From Candidatus Methylophosphatis roskildensis (GTDB lineage Bacteria > Pseudomonadota > Gammaproteobacteria > Burkholderiales > Rhodocyclaceae): a stretch of 64,000 bases of DNA. The translations under genes were made by a program, and so were the position numbers. Below, in pieces: positions 48,056 through 57,826 of this stretch (its first letter is position 1; each line of letters begins with the position of its first letter). Location: NCBI GenBank assembly GCA_016708905.1, contig JADJEV010000001.1, forward strand, positions 1 to 64,000. Reading direction: 5' to 3'. The notes beneath the pieces are model-generated. The model saw only the letters and a list, made by a program, of their open reading frames with translations, was not told where the DNA came from and searched no databases.

Positions 48056-49465
48056 ATGGCTGGCAAGACGCTTTACGACAAACTCTGGGAATCGCACGTG
48101 GTCCGCGAAGAGAGCGACGGCACCTGCCTCCTCTACATCGACCGCCACCTGATGCACGAGGTGACCAGTCCGCAGGCCTTCGAAGGCTTGCGGCTGGCCG
48201 GACGCAAGGCGTGGCGCAAGCAAAGCATCGTCGCCAACCCGGACCACAACACGCCGACCGACCATTGGGACCAGGGCATCAAAGATCCGATCTCGCGCCT
48301 GCAAGTGGAAACGCTCGACGCCAACATCAAGGATTTCGGCGCGCTGGTGTACTTCCCCTTCAAGCACGCCAACCAGGGCATCATCCACGTCATCGGCCCC
48401 GAGAACGGCACCACGCTGCCGGGCATGACCGTCGTCTGCGGCGACAGCCACACCTCCACGCACGGTGCCTTCGGCGCGCTGGCGCAGGGCATCGGCACCT
48501 CCGAAGTCGAGCATGTGCTCGCGACGCAGACGCTGGTCGCCAAGCGTTCCCGGCGCATGCTGGTGACAGTCGAAGGCCGCCTTGCCGCCGGCGTGACCGC
48601 CAAGGATGTGGCGCTCGCCATCATCGGCAAGATCGGCACCGCCGGCGGCACCGGCCATGCCATCGAGTTCGGCGGCTCCGCCATTCGCGCGCTGTCGATG
48701 GAAGGCCGCATGACCCTGTGCAACATGGCGATCGAGGCCGGCGCGCGCGCCGGCCTGGTCGCGCCAGACGAGAAGACCTTCGAGTATCTCGAGGACAAGC
48801 AGTTCGCGCCGAAGGGGGACCAGTGGGATCGCGCCGTCGCCTACTGGAAGACGCTGCAATCCGACGCCGATGCCATGTTCGACGCCATGGTCGAACTCGA
48901 CGCTTCGATGATCGAACCACAGGTCACCTGGGGCACCTCGCCCGAACAGGTGCTGCCCGTGGGCGGCCGCGTGCCCAATCCCGCCAACGAAGCCGATGCA
49001 CAAAGGCGCGTCGGCATCGAGCGCGCGCTGCAGTATATGGGGCTTGCCGCCGACACGCCCATCGGCGAGATCCGGGTCGACAAGGTGTTCATCGGCAGTT
49101 GCACGAATTCGCGCATCGAGGATCTACGCGCCGCCGCCACGATTGCCAAGGGCAGGAAGAAGGCCGCCAGCGTCAAGCAGGTGCTGATCGTGCCGGGCTC
49201 AGGCCAGGTCAAGCGCCAGGCCGAAGCCGAAGGGCTGGACAAGGTCTTCGTCGAAGCGGGCTTCGAGTGGCGCGAACCCGGCTGCTCGATGTGCCTGGCC
49301 ATGAACGCCGACCGCCTCGCCCCGGGCGAGCGCTGCGCCTCGACCTCGAACCGCAACTTCGAGGGCCGCCAGGGCGCCGGCGGTCGCACCCACCTCGTCA
49401 GCCCGGAAATGGCCGCCGCTGCCGCCATCGCCGGCCACTTCGTCGACATCCGCAAACCGTTCTAA
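48056..49465 (+). CDS. leuC: 3-isopropylmalate dehydratase, large subunit
   Basis: 469 residues from MAGKTLYDKLWESH, with GAGGAGG 6 bases upstream; the longer frame from 48002 lacks family similarity. Aconitase fold with VVCGDSHTSTHGAFGALAQGIGTSE, VFIGSCTNSRIEDL and EPGCSMCLAMN, whose three Cys bind the [4Fe-4S] cluster. Acts with LeuD in leucine synthesis and probably on citramalate for isoleucine. Confidence 0.97.
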   Translation: MAGKTLYDKLWESHVVREESDGTCLLYIDRHLMHEVTSPQAFEGLRLAGRKAWRKQSIVANPDHNTPTDHWDQGIKDPISRLQVETLDANIKDFGALVYFPFKHANQGIIHVIGPENGTTLPGMTVVCGDSHTSTHGAFGALAQGIGTSEVEHVLATQTLVAKRSRRMLVTVEGRLAAGVTAKDVALAIIGKIGTAGGTGHAIEFGGSAIRALSMEGRMTLCNMAIEAGARAGLVAPDEKTFEYLEDKQFAPKGDQWDRAVAYWKTLQSDADAMFDAMVELDASMIEPQVTWGTSPEQVLPVGGRVPNPANEADAQRRVGIERALQYMGLAADTPIGEIRVDKVFIGSCTNSRIEDLRAAATIAKGRKKAASVKQVLIVPGSGQVKRQAEAEGLDKVFVEAGFEWREPGCSMCLAMNADRLAPGERCASTSNRNFEGRQGAGGRTHLVSPEMAAAAAIAGHFVDIRKPF

Positions 49466-49487
49466 GCCAATTCAAACCGGGACGAAC

Positions 49488-50126
49488 ATGAAAGCATTCA
49501 CCCAGCTCACCGGCCTCGTCTGCCCGCTCGACCGCGCCAACGTCGACACCGACGCCATCATCCCCAAGCAGTTCCTCAAGTCGATCAAGCGCTCCGGCTT
49601 CGGGCCGTACCTGTTCGACGAGTGGCGCTACAGCGACGTCGGCGAACCCGGCATGGACTGCACCCATCGCCCCGTGCGGGCCGACTTCGTGCTCAACCAG
49701 CCGCGCTACCAGGGCGCGCAGGTGCTGCTCGCCCGCGACAACTTCGGCTGCGGATCGAGCCGCGAACACGCGCCGTGGGCCATCGAGGACTATGGCTTTT
49801 GCGTCGTCATCGCGCCGTCGTTCGCCGACATCTTCTTCGGCAACTGCTACAAGAACGGCGTGCTGCCCATCGTGCTGCCCGCCGCCACGGTCGACAAGCT
49901 GTTCAAGGAATGCGCCGACACCGAGGGCTATCAACTCGAAGTCGATCTGAAAAAGCAGACCGCGACCACGCCCTCGGGCGAATCGTTCGCCTTCGACATC
50001 ACGCCGCACCGCAAGCACTGCCTGCTCAACGGCCTCGACGAGATCGCCCTGACTCTGCAACACGCCGACGAGATCAAGGATTTCGAGGCGAAGCATGAAG
50101 CTGCCCAGCCTTGGCTGTTCGCGTGA
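49488..50126 (+). CDS. leuD: 3-isopropylmalate dehydratase, small subunit
   Basis: 212 residues, MKAFTQLTGLVCPLDRANVDTDAIIPKQFLKSI, DNFGCGSSREHAPWAI and NGVLPIVL are the swivelling-domain signatures. 22 bases after leuC; normal length. The stop overlaps a GTG that opens the next short frame. Confidence 0.97.
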   Translation: MKAFTQLTGLVCPLDRANVDTDAIIPKQFLKSIKRSGFGPYLFDEWRYSDVGEPGMDCTHRPVRADFVLNQPRYQGAQVLLARDNFGCGSSREHAPWAIEDYGFCVVIAPSFADIFFGNCYKNGVLPIVLPAATVDKLFKECADTEGYQLEVDLKKQTATTPSGESFAFDITPHRKHCLLNGLDEIALTLQHADEIKDFEAKHEAAQPWLFA

Positions 50127-50323
50127 TCCGTTCGCCAATACAGTTTGCGCTGCCGCTGGCGTCGATGCTGCTGGCCGGCAGCGCTGCGCATTCCGCGCCG
50201 TCCTATGACAGCGCTTTCGCCAGTTCCTTCGGGGACGACAAGGTCGTCTGCGGGCTCCGGGAATTCCGTTGGTACTCGCGAACGCCGGCTATTTGGAGTC
50301 GTTGCGGACGTCCATTTCACTGA
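50123..50323 (+). pseudogene. Truncated exported-protein gene after leuD
   Basis: GTG overlapping the leuD stop (GTGA) opens VIRSPIQFALPLASMLLAGSAAHSAP, a good signal peptide, followed by SYDSAFASSFGDDKVV. After ~50235 the sequence turns into GC-rich tract without coding character, so the gene appears truncated. Identity unknown. Confidence 0.4.
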
Positions 50324-50738
50324 TCTCATTGGGCAGCGAATGGCTGGAAATGGCCGGGACCGTACTTTCCCTACCCCTGCCGAAAGCAGCCTTCTGGAGA
50401 AGGAGGCGCTTGTCGCGAAGGGCAGCTTACTGCCTCTGCTGCGAGCTCACACTCCCGGCCAATAGCTGCCGTTGGCGGTTGGCGCCGCAAAGCGGACGCT
50501 GTCGACCGGCTCACTTGACTTACCGACCAGCCGCATGTGCCTAAACTGCCCAGTGGCCAACAACCGCAGCCAGCGGCGTGGCTCACCTCCATCGAGAATT
50601 GCGGCATCAACGCAATGAAGGGCCACTCGCGTCGTGAGTGCGCTTCGCACAAGCACCAGGAGGTTTCTCCCAGGCTTGCGATTCAGTCGGTACTCCTGCA
50701 CTATTGTGCATTACAAATGTAATTCGCGAGGACAAATC
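50324..50738. other. Gene-poor tract
   Basis: About 415 bp without a gene, similar in composition to the 22.7 and 53 kb tracts. The promoter of the following antitoxin gene is at its right end. Confidence 0.5.
50710..50723. promoter_or_regulatory. Palindrome upstream of the antitoxin gene
   Basis: ATTACA-AA-TGTAAT, perfect 6-bp arms, 15 bases before the antitoxin ATG. A likely operator for autoregulation. Confidence 0.6.
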
Positions 50739-51017
50739 ATGAAGACTGCCGCTATTCCCGCCGTACGCGTTTCACCGGAACTGCGCCAAGCCGCCGAGGA
50801 TTTGCTCCAAGCTGGCGAGACGCTGTCTGGCTTCGTCGAAGAAGCCGTGCGGCGCAATGTTGAGTTCCGTCAAGCGCAGAAGGCCTTCCTCGAGCGCGGG
50901 CTGGCCTCGGGCGAGGCGTCGAGGAAGTCCGGCAAGTACGTGTCCTCGGCGGCGATGCTGGGCAAGCTCGCCCGGCGCCTCGAGAGGGCCCGCAAGGGGC
51001 TTGGCGTCACGGGATGA
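50739..51017 (+). CDS. Antitoxin of a disrupted ParE-type TA locus
   Basis: 92 residues: AIPAVRVSPELRQAAEDLLQAGETLSGFVEEAVRRNVEFRQAQ is a ribbon-helix-helix-like N-terminus, and the tail ends ARRLERARKGLGVTG. It overlaps the toxin start by ATGA. Its partner has been split by the 1.65-kb unit, so it may now be an orphan. Confidence 0.78.
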   Translation: MKTAAIPAVRVSPELRQAAEDLLQAGETLSGFVEEAVRRNVEFRQAQKAFLERGLASGEASRKSGKYVSSAAMLGKLARRLERARKGLGVTG

Positions 51018-51061
51018 GCCGTTTCCGAGTCCGCTTCACTCCGGAAGCTGAGGAAGACCTA

Positions 51062-52710
51062 AGCCGGACGAGCCGGAACCAAACAGGGGAATAGCGGTAC
51101 CCTAGCGCTTGCGTGGAGCTTGTCGATGCGGAGGCCGCCATGGAGCTGCTTACGACCCGGTACGCGGAGAATCTGGCAGGCGTGCTGTCTTGCTACGACC
51201 GGATCGTCATCACCGGCACGTTGCCCGGCGCGTGTTTCGCAGAGGGCATGACCAGCTTCTTGGTCTCCCGTGGGATCCGTATCTTCGACTACCCGCAGTT
51301 CGCGCTGCCTCTGCGGGAGCGCGTTCGCCATGCCGCTCAGGCGCTGGCAACGGAGCACGGCGCCAGGATCGAACATATCGCCAAGGCCCACGTTCGCAAA
51401 GAAGACGTCGTGGCCAAGGTGCTCGCGGCGCGTGGCGATGCGCCCGGCCTGGTGCACGTGATATCGGCGATGGAGACCTGCGCGACCTATCAACCCTGGC
51501 ACGACAAGGCCAGCGGACGCACTTTCCTGCGCCCGGACACCACCAAGTGCCTGCACTACTACTTCTACTGGATGGACCGAGAGCTGGGGCTCATCTACGT
51601 GCGCGTGCCCACCTACTGTCCGTTCCGGCTGCAGGTTTACTGCAACGGACACAGTTGGCTGGCGCAACGAATGCGGCGCGAGGGCATCGACTTCGCCGCA
51701 GCCGACAACGCTTTTGCTCGCATAACCGACTTCGCTCGTGCGCAAGAACTCGCCGACACCTTCAAGCCTGAGTTGCTGCATCGCCACCTGGACCGCTACG
51801 CCCAGCTGTGCTGCCCCGTCCTGGATGTCTTTGGGCAGACCTACCACTGGAGCATCATGCAGGCCGAATACTCGACCGACTTGGTGTTCAAGAGCGAGAA
51901 GATCCTCGGCTCGCTGTACCAGCAGCTCGCCCGCGAGGCAGTGCTCTCGGTGAAGGCCGAGCAAATCGCCACATTCCTGGGCAAGAAGATCACCCCGCAA
52001 CTGGCCGCCGAGATTGGCTCGCGCCTGAGCACGCGCATTGAGGGAACCTGCATCAAGCACAAATTCGGATCGGTCTCTATCAAGATCTACGACAAGTTCG
52101 CTCGCATCCTGCGCATCGAGACCACAACCAATGACGTTTCGTTCTTCAAGCACCACCGCAAGGTGGAACACCGCACCGGCCGCACCACGCGAGAAGTCGC
52201 GCCACTGAAGAAATCCATCTACAGTCTCATCGACCTGCGCGAAATTCTGCTGGGCTGCAATCATCGCTATCTCGAGTTCCTCTCCAGCCTGGACGATCAC
52301 AGCAGCGGACAACGCCTGCTTGAACGCGTGACGCAATCCAAACCTGACGGCGACCGGTCCTTCAAGGGCTTGAACTTCTTCGATTCCAACGACCAAGCCC
52401 TCCTACGCGCCGTGCAACGACCCGAATTCAACATCCATGGCTTGGCCCGCTGTGACTTGATGCGCCGACTCCCTGACCAAACGCCCTCGCGACTGTCCCG
52501 CCAGCTCCGCCGCCTGCGCGTCCTCGGCTTGATCAAGCGCGCCGCCAACACCTACCGCTACTACCTGACTCGAGCAGGCCGCATGGCCATCGCCGCGTTC
52601 GAGCGCCTCACCAACTTCGCAATCGTTCCTGCAATGGCCGCATAGCCGCAATGCATCGTTTCGGCCTCGCACTTCTGTGCCAGGACGCAAAACTTTGAAG
52701 TCGTAAGAGA
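51062..52710 (+). mobile_element. Unclassified 1.65-kb mobile unit, copy 2
   Basis: 1649 bp, the same as copy 1 plus one ACC triplet at ~51541. CTA flanks at 51059-51061 and 52711-52713 behave as a 3-bp target repeat: removing one restores the toxin gene. This copy proves mobility because the empty target is an ordinary gene. Confidence 0.88.
51140..52645 (+). CDS. Uncharacterised ~500-residue protein of the 1.65-kb unit, copy 2
   Basis: 501 residues, identical to copy 1 except for an additional Thr in FLRPDTTKCLHYYFYW. Same start choice (ATG after GGAGG). The near identity of the two copies points to recent duplication by transposition. Confidence 0.72.
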   Translation: MELLTTRYAENLAGVLSCYDRIVITGTLPGACFAEGMTSFLVSRGIRIFDYPQFALPLRERVRHAAQALATEHGARIEHIAKAHVRKEDVVAKVLAARGDAPGLVHVISAMETCATYQPWHDKASGRTFLRPDTTKCLHYYFYWMDRELGLIYVRVPTYCPFRLQVYCNGHSWLAQRMRREGIDFAAADNAFARITDFARAQELADTFKPELLHRHLDRYAQLCCPVLDVFGQTYHWSIMQAEYSTDLVFKSEKILGSLYQQLAREAVLSVKAEQIATFLGKKITPQLAAEIGSRLSTRIEGTCIKHKFGSVSIKIYDKFARILRIETTTNDVSFFKHHRKVEHRTGRTTREVAPLKKSIYSLIDLREILLGCNHRYLEFLSSLDDHSSGQRLLERVTQSKPDGDRSFKGLNFFDSNDQALLRAVQRPEFNIHGLARCDLMRRLPDQTPSRLSRQLRRLRVLGLIKRAANTYRYYLTRAGRMAIAAFERLTNFAIVPAMAA

Positions 52711-52974
52711 CTACTACGGTTGTTCGATTTCTTGATAGAGCAGGATCTTGCCGCAGCGGAGCGCGCCGAGGCTGCGATTGCCAAGGCGATCGAGCTGCTG
52801 GAAGTCTTTCCGTTCTCATGCCGCAAAGCCATCTGCGGTTCCGGCAGTCCCTTTCTTCGCGAACTGATCATTCCCTTCGGGGGTTCTGGGTACGTGGCGC
52901 TGTTCGAGATCGAGGATCCGCGGACCGTAACCATTCTCGCTGTGCGCCACCAACGGGAGGAGGACTACCACTAA

Positions 52975-53468
52975 CCGAAGAAGTCAGGCACCCACAATTC
53001 CCGACGAGGTCGCCAGAAATGGCGTGCATACCTCGGCCCCGTTGCGGTGATTGCGGACGCGACTGGAGGGCGTCTGTGATGGGCAGGGCGCGGCCATGAC
53101 CGGCCGGACACCGCTTCCACGAAGCCGCCATCTGAACGGCCGCTGCAATCTTAGACCTGCCGGACGACTTCCCGATCCCGGCCGGGGAGTTCCTTTGAGG
53201 ATGACATCCAGAAAGGCGCCGTTGCCACGGGCAGCTTTCAAAACGAAATGCTCTCCGCGTACAATCGGCCAGGAGCCACCGTTGCCCCACCGGCAGTTTC
53301 TGACATCTCATCGACAACTGCCGGTCGGCGAACGTGAGGCGGGCACCAGGGGAACACGCAGCCAACCCGGGCCGCTTGAAACGGAGTGCTTGGCGCAGCA
53401 TATGCTGGGCAGCTGAGCAGCCCGTTTCGCTCCCTGACAACCACCCCTCTTTGACCTCGGGAGACCTT
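52975..53468. other. Gene-poor tract before the vWA gene
   Basis: About 490 bp with no gene; repeated words AACGGCCGC, CTGCCGG and CAACTGCCGGT as in the other tracts. A GGGAGA ribosome site for the vWA gene lies at its end. Confidence 0.5.
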
Positions 53469-54207
53469 GTGAGCGAACAAATCTCTTTCGAAACCAACGA
53501 TTTCGCCAGCAATCCGGAGCCGCGCTGCCCTTGCATCCTCCTGCTGGACGTGTCGAGCTCAATGAACGGGCGCCCTCTCGACGAGCTGAACGCCGGACTA
53601 GCCACCTTCCGAGACTAACTGTCGGCCGATGCCCTGGCGATGAAGCGGGTTGAGGTGGGCATCGTCACCTTTGGCCCAGTCAAGGTTGAGACCGCATTCA
53701 CCAGCGCCTCCACGTTCTACCCGCCGACGCTTCAGTCACAGAGCGACACTCCGACCGGAGGTGCCATCACCCAGGCACTGAACATGGTCGAGGAACGCAA
53801 GCGCGACTACCGCGCGAACGGTATTTCGTACTACCGCCCTTGGGTGTTCCTCATCACTGACGGCAAGCCGACCGACGCATGGTCAAACGCGGCGGACGCC
53901 ATTCGCGAAGGCGAGGCATCGAAGAAGCTTGCGTTCTTCGCGATTGGTGTGCAGGGCGCGGACATGGACACCCTTCGCAAGATCAGTGTTCGCGAACCGC
54001 TGTCCCTCCAAGGCCTTAAGTTCCGCGAGTTGTGTCGCGGCCGACCTGAACCCGGTTCAAAGGTGACGATGTGAAACCGGATGTTCTTCCTCGTTTTCTT
54101 CAGCTGGAAGTATCCGAGCTGGCGTCTTCTTCGCTGTTGGGTGTGTTCTTCGGTCTTCTTCAAGGATCGTGTAGTAGCCGGGGTTGTGACCTGGCAAGAG
54201 ACACGAC

Positions 54208-54824
54208 ATGGGACGAGAGGAGAAGCGCGCATGCCTGAACTGCGGAGGGGATTTACTCCGGAGGCGCGTAACGCGCGGCATCAGCGGTACTGCCGCTTGG
54301 CACCGTGCAAGGCGGTGAGCAAGCGGGCGAGTCAGGCGAAATGGTTGGCCAAGGCGGAGAACTTGGACTACCACCGTGGACCACAAGCGGTGGCTCGGGT
54401 ACAAGCCTGGCGGGCAGCGCACCCCGGTTACAGTCGGCGCAAGGCAGCGGTGGCGGCGCCAGAAGTCACAAGGCAAGAGGCCCTGCCGAGGGCAGCCACT
54501 GAATCCGCACAAGAGGACTTGCCGGCGGCGGAGTCGCTCGCGCAGCAGATCTCTTGTAACGCTCCGATCGCACCGTTACAAGATCTCTTGAATGCACAAC
54601 CCATTGTTCTGGTTGGGCTTATCGCTCACATCTGGGGGACCGCGTTACAAGAAGACATCGCCTCGGCCGTCTCCCGGTTGGTACAACTCGGGCTCGACAT
54701 CCGAGGAGGACATCATGAGCATTGCCAAGCGGGTTCTGAACCCGGAACGCCTGCGTCAGGTGCCCGAACACTTCAGCTGGGTCGATCACCGCCTGGTGCG
54801 GGAGCACACCATCGAGAAGGCTGA
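54208..54824 (+). CDS. Cys-containing accessory protein of the IS21 element, frameshifted
   Basis: From ATG 54208, MGREEKRACLNCGGD carries a CxxC pair; one missing T near 54255 shifts into FTPEARNARHQRYCRLAPCKAVSKRASQAKWLAK with two more Cys, together a likely zinc-binding site, followed by GPQAVARVQAWRAAHPGYSRRK. The tail overlaps the next gene. Such proteins travel with certain IS elements in proteobacteria; role unknown. Confidence 0.55.
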
Positions 54825-55077
54825 CGTCTGTGCCTGGGCGCTCTACCTGTTTCTGGTCGCCGTTGCCGATGTCCACGGCCTGAGCTACTACGCCGAGGCC
54901 AGCCTGTCCCGGCGCCTCGGACTCGATCCGCACCGTCTGGCGAAGGCGCGCAGCGATCTCATCGGGCTCGACCTGATCGCCTACGACCCGCCGCTCTATC
55001 AGGTCCTGAGTTTGCCCGTCCAGTTGCCGATGGCCGCACGCCTTGAGCAATTGCACGCCATTCTCGGGCGGCGCTGA
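54715..55077 (+). CDS. Small passenger protein of the IS21 element
   Basis: 120 residues: MSIAKRVLNPERLRQVPEHFSWVDHRLVRE, then ADVCAWALYLFLVAVADVHGLSYYAEASLSRRLGLDPHRLAKARSDLIGLDLIAYDPPLYQVLSL, quoted in part; the second half resembles a winged helix. GAGGAGG lies upstream, and the stop overlaps the istA start. Likely DNA binding, perhaps a regulator of transposition. Confidence 0.7.
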   Translation: MSIAKRVLNPERLRQVPEHFSWVDHRLVREHTIEKADVCAWALYLFLVAVADVHGLSYYAEASLSRRLGLDPHRLAKARSDLIGLDLIAYDPPLYQVLSLPVQLPMAARLEQLHAILGRR

Positions 55078-55760
55078 TGATCGACTACGCCACCTGGTGC
55101 GCCATCCGCGATGGTGTCGAGAAACACCTCACTGCGGATCAACTGGCCACAGCGTTGAGCCTGGACGTCAAGACCGTCCGCCGCTGGATCGGCCGACCCT
55201 ATGCGCAGCGGCAGACGGCCAAGCGCGACAGCAAGCTCGATCCGTTCAAGGGGCGCATCGTGCGCTGGCTGGAGACCCACGCGCTCACCGCGCAGCAAAT
55301 CTTTCAGCGCCTGTGCGACGAGGGCTACGGCGGGGGCATCAGCATCGTCAAGGACTACGTCCGCGCGATTCGTCCGCGGCCCCGCGAAGCCTTCCTGACG
55401 CTGGCCTTTGCGCCCGGCGAGGTGGCTCAGGTCGACTGGGGGGAGTTCGGAACCATTGCCGTCGGCGACACTCGGCGTCGCCTGTCGTTCTTCGTCATGG
55501 TCCTGGCCTGGAGCCGGCAGATGTACGTCGAATTCACGCTCTCGCAAACCATGGAGCAGTTCCTGGCGGCGCACGTCAACGCCTTCAATGTCTTGGGCGT
55601 CCCCAAAAAGGTGATGGTCGACAACCTGCGCTGTGCCGTGCTCCGCCATCCCCGTGGCGAGCACGCCGAGTTCAATCCGCGCTATCTCGACTTCGCCCGC
55701 CACTACGGTTTCCAGATCGTCGCCTGCGCGGTGGCCAAGGGCAACGAGAAGGAGTGAGGT

Positions 55761-57826
55761 TCATACTATCTCCTGTTGGTCATGTGCAACGGCCATTTCG
55801 CTGGGCAACTTCCGCGGCCGGCCGATCTTGGGCGCGACAACCGTACCGGGTTCGGGCATCACGTACAAGCAATGGCTGGGGCCGCCGTAGATCTCGCGCT
55901 CAAGGATGCCCAGGTTCGCCCAGTGACTGACGGTGGCCACGCATACACCCAAGCGCTGTGCAATTTCCTCGGCTGTCTGTAGGCCACGCGCACGGAGGCG
56001 CTCGTAGCGACTTCTGAGCTTGTAGGCTATGCGCATGCGGCGAACCTTCAGGTAAGTGAAGGGTTCTTGCCGCCAGTTGCGATATCCCATCTCGTTGAGC
56101 CGTTTGGCCGCCTGGGTATCACTACATGTTTCGAGCAATTGGTCCAGTGCAATGACCACCTGGGGAGGTGTCTTGCGCACCTGCGCGATGGGCAGGCTTC
56201 GCGCTACACGGATCGAACTTGTCTGACCACCGCGCCAGCGAATTCCCGCAGTGATTTCCTTGCGGTCGGCCACGATCGTCACATCTTCGATCAATAGGGC
56301 CAGCATGCGCTTGCGCTCTATGGGATCGGTACGAGGGTCGTGCCACACCCGTGGAAGTCCGCAGCGATGGCCATGACGCGTTCGCGGGCCTGGCTGTCGA
56401 GCGCCTTGGCATCGGACTGACGCTGTTGGTCATGGAATTGCTGCAAGGCACTGATCTGTCGCAGACACGCGTTCCAGTCAGCCTCCAGCGCGTCTGCAAC
56501 AAGGCGGTTGTCTGGATCGACCTTGAGGAATCTGCGACGGGCAAGATCTGCTTCATAGCGAGCCCGCTCGAGTTGCTTGCTCCGCAATTCATCGGCCCGC
56601 CCAATGCGCGCGGCGATCTCGTCCTGACCTGCAGGGCGAGCGCCAAGGCGGCCGGTGCGACCTTGTCCAGCAGCTGCGCACCGATCGCAGCGTCGAGGCT
56701 GGCCCCTTGTAGGCTCTGACATGCTTTGGCCCCGCGTCGCACGGCGGCCACCAGGCACTGGTAGTAAGGCACCGTAGTTGTGGCGATATGGCTGTATCGC
56801 GTGCTCATGCGCGCACCGCAACGTCCGCAAATGATGCGCCCCTGAAGCAGGCCAACGCCTTCGCGCGGCGGGCTGCCACGGCCGGTAACGCCGCGGCCGG
56901 GGGCGTTGTGCTTGAGCGTGAGCTGGTTGCGTTCGAACTCATCCCAGTCGATGTAGCCAGGATGTGCATTGCATATCAACGTATGCCACTGCTCACGCGG
57001 GACCTGCAGAAGATGGGGACGCAGATTTTCGTCACGGGCCGGTGGACGCGCCCAGGACAAAGGCACCGGCGTAGCGCGGGTTGTGCAGTATCTCTACCAC
57101 GCGCCTGTGATCGATCGAACCCCAAAGCACGTCACCCTTGCCGAGGCCCCGCTGCAGGCGCCGAGGAAAGCGGACACCCTCGCGCTCGAAGCGACGCACG
57201 ACCGCACAAGCCGAGCCGCTTTGCCGGTAGGTATCGAAGACGAACTGCAACGCACTGCGGATCTGCGCGTCAGGATCGAGCACAACTGCACCGCTGGGTG
57301 TATAGACCAGGCCGACCGGTAGGGCCAATTCCAACTCACCACGGCTGGCCTTGTTGCGTATGCCGCCTTGCAGACGGGCCTTCAGGATGTGCAGTTCGGC
57401 CTCACTCATCGTGCCCTTCAGGCCCAGCAGCAGACGGTCGTTGAAGTGCGCAGGGTCATACACACCGTCTTCGTCGCAGATGAGGGTCTGCGACATGGCG
57501 GCGAGCTCGAGCAAGCGGTGCCAGTCAGCGTTGTTGCGCGCCAAGCGCGAGACCTCCAACCCAAGGACGATGCCTGCGTGCCCCATGGCGACCTCAGAGA
57601 CGAGGTGCTGGAAGCCGTCGCGGTTTCGCGAGCTGGCGCCCGAGCGTCCGAGATCGTTGTCGATGGTGTGGATGCGTTCGATCGGCCACCCGAGTGCCAC
57701 TGCGCGCTGTTGCAATGCGTACTGGCGCTTCGTGCTCTCGGTGTTTTCCAGCACCTGGCGCAAGGTGGACTGACGAACGTACAGGTAGGCATCACGACGC
57801 AGATGGTTGGTGCTGACCTTGGGGAT
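55761..57826 (-). pseudogene. Large serine recombinase with zinc ribbon, several frameshifts
   Basis: N-terminal resolvase domain: HLRRDAYLYVRQSTLRQV (catalytic Arg and Ser in VRQS), RDGFQHLVSEVAMGHAGIVLGLEVSRLARNN (quoted in part). Middle: RRVVEILHNPRYAGAF and CGRCGARMSTRYSH with the Zn ribbon. C-terminal: helical part, LLIEDVTIVADRKEITAGIRW and an HTH near the end (AEEIAQRLGVCVATVSHW). Frame breaks near 57045, 56640 and 56340 suggest decay or error. The frame opens directly after the TGA of the upstream HTH gene with no ATG. Confidence 0.8.

Larger units (their letters stand above)
51014..52974 (+). pseudogene. ParE/RelE-family toxin split by the 1.65-kb mobile unit
   Basis: The N-terminus MSRFRVRFTPEAEEDL (51014-51061) is separated from LRLFDFLIEQDLAAAERAEAAIAKAIE ... 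RELIIPFGGSGYVALFEIEDPR ... ILAVRHQREEDYH (52714-52974, quoted in parts). Removing 51062-52710 and one CTA gives a continuous 102-residue toxin with AEEDLLRLFDFL, the usual ParE start. Toxin activity is presumably lost. Confidence 0.9.
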
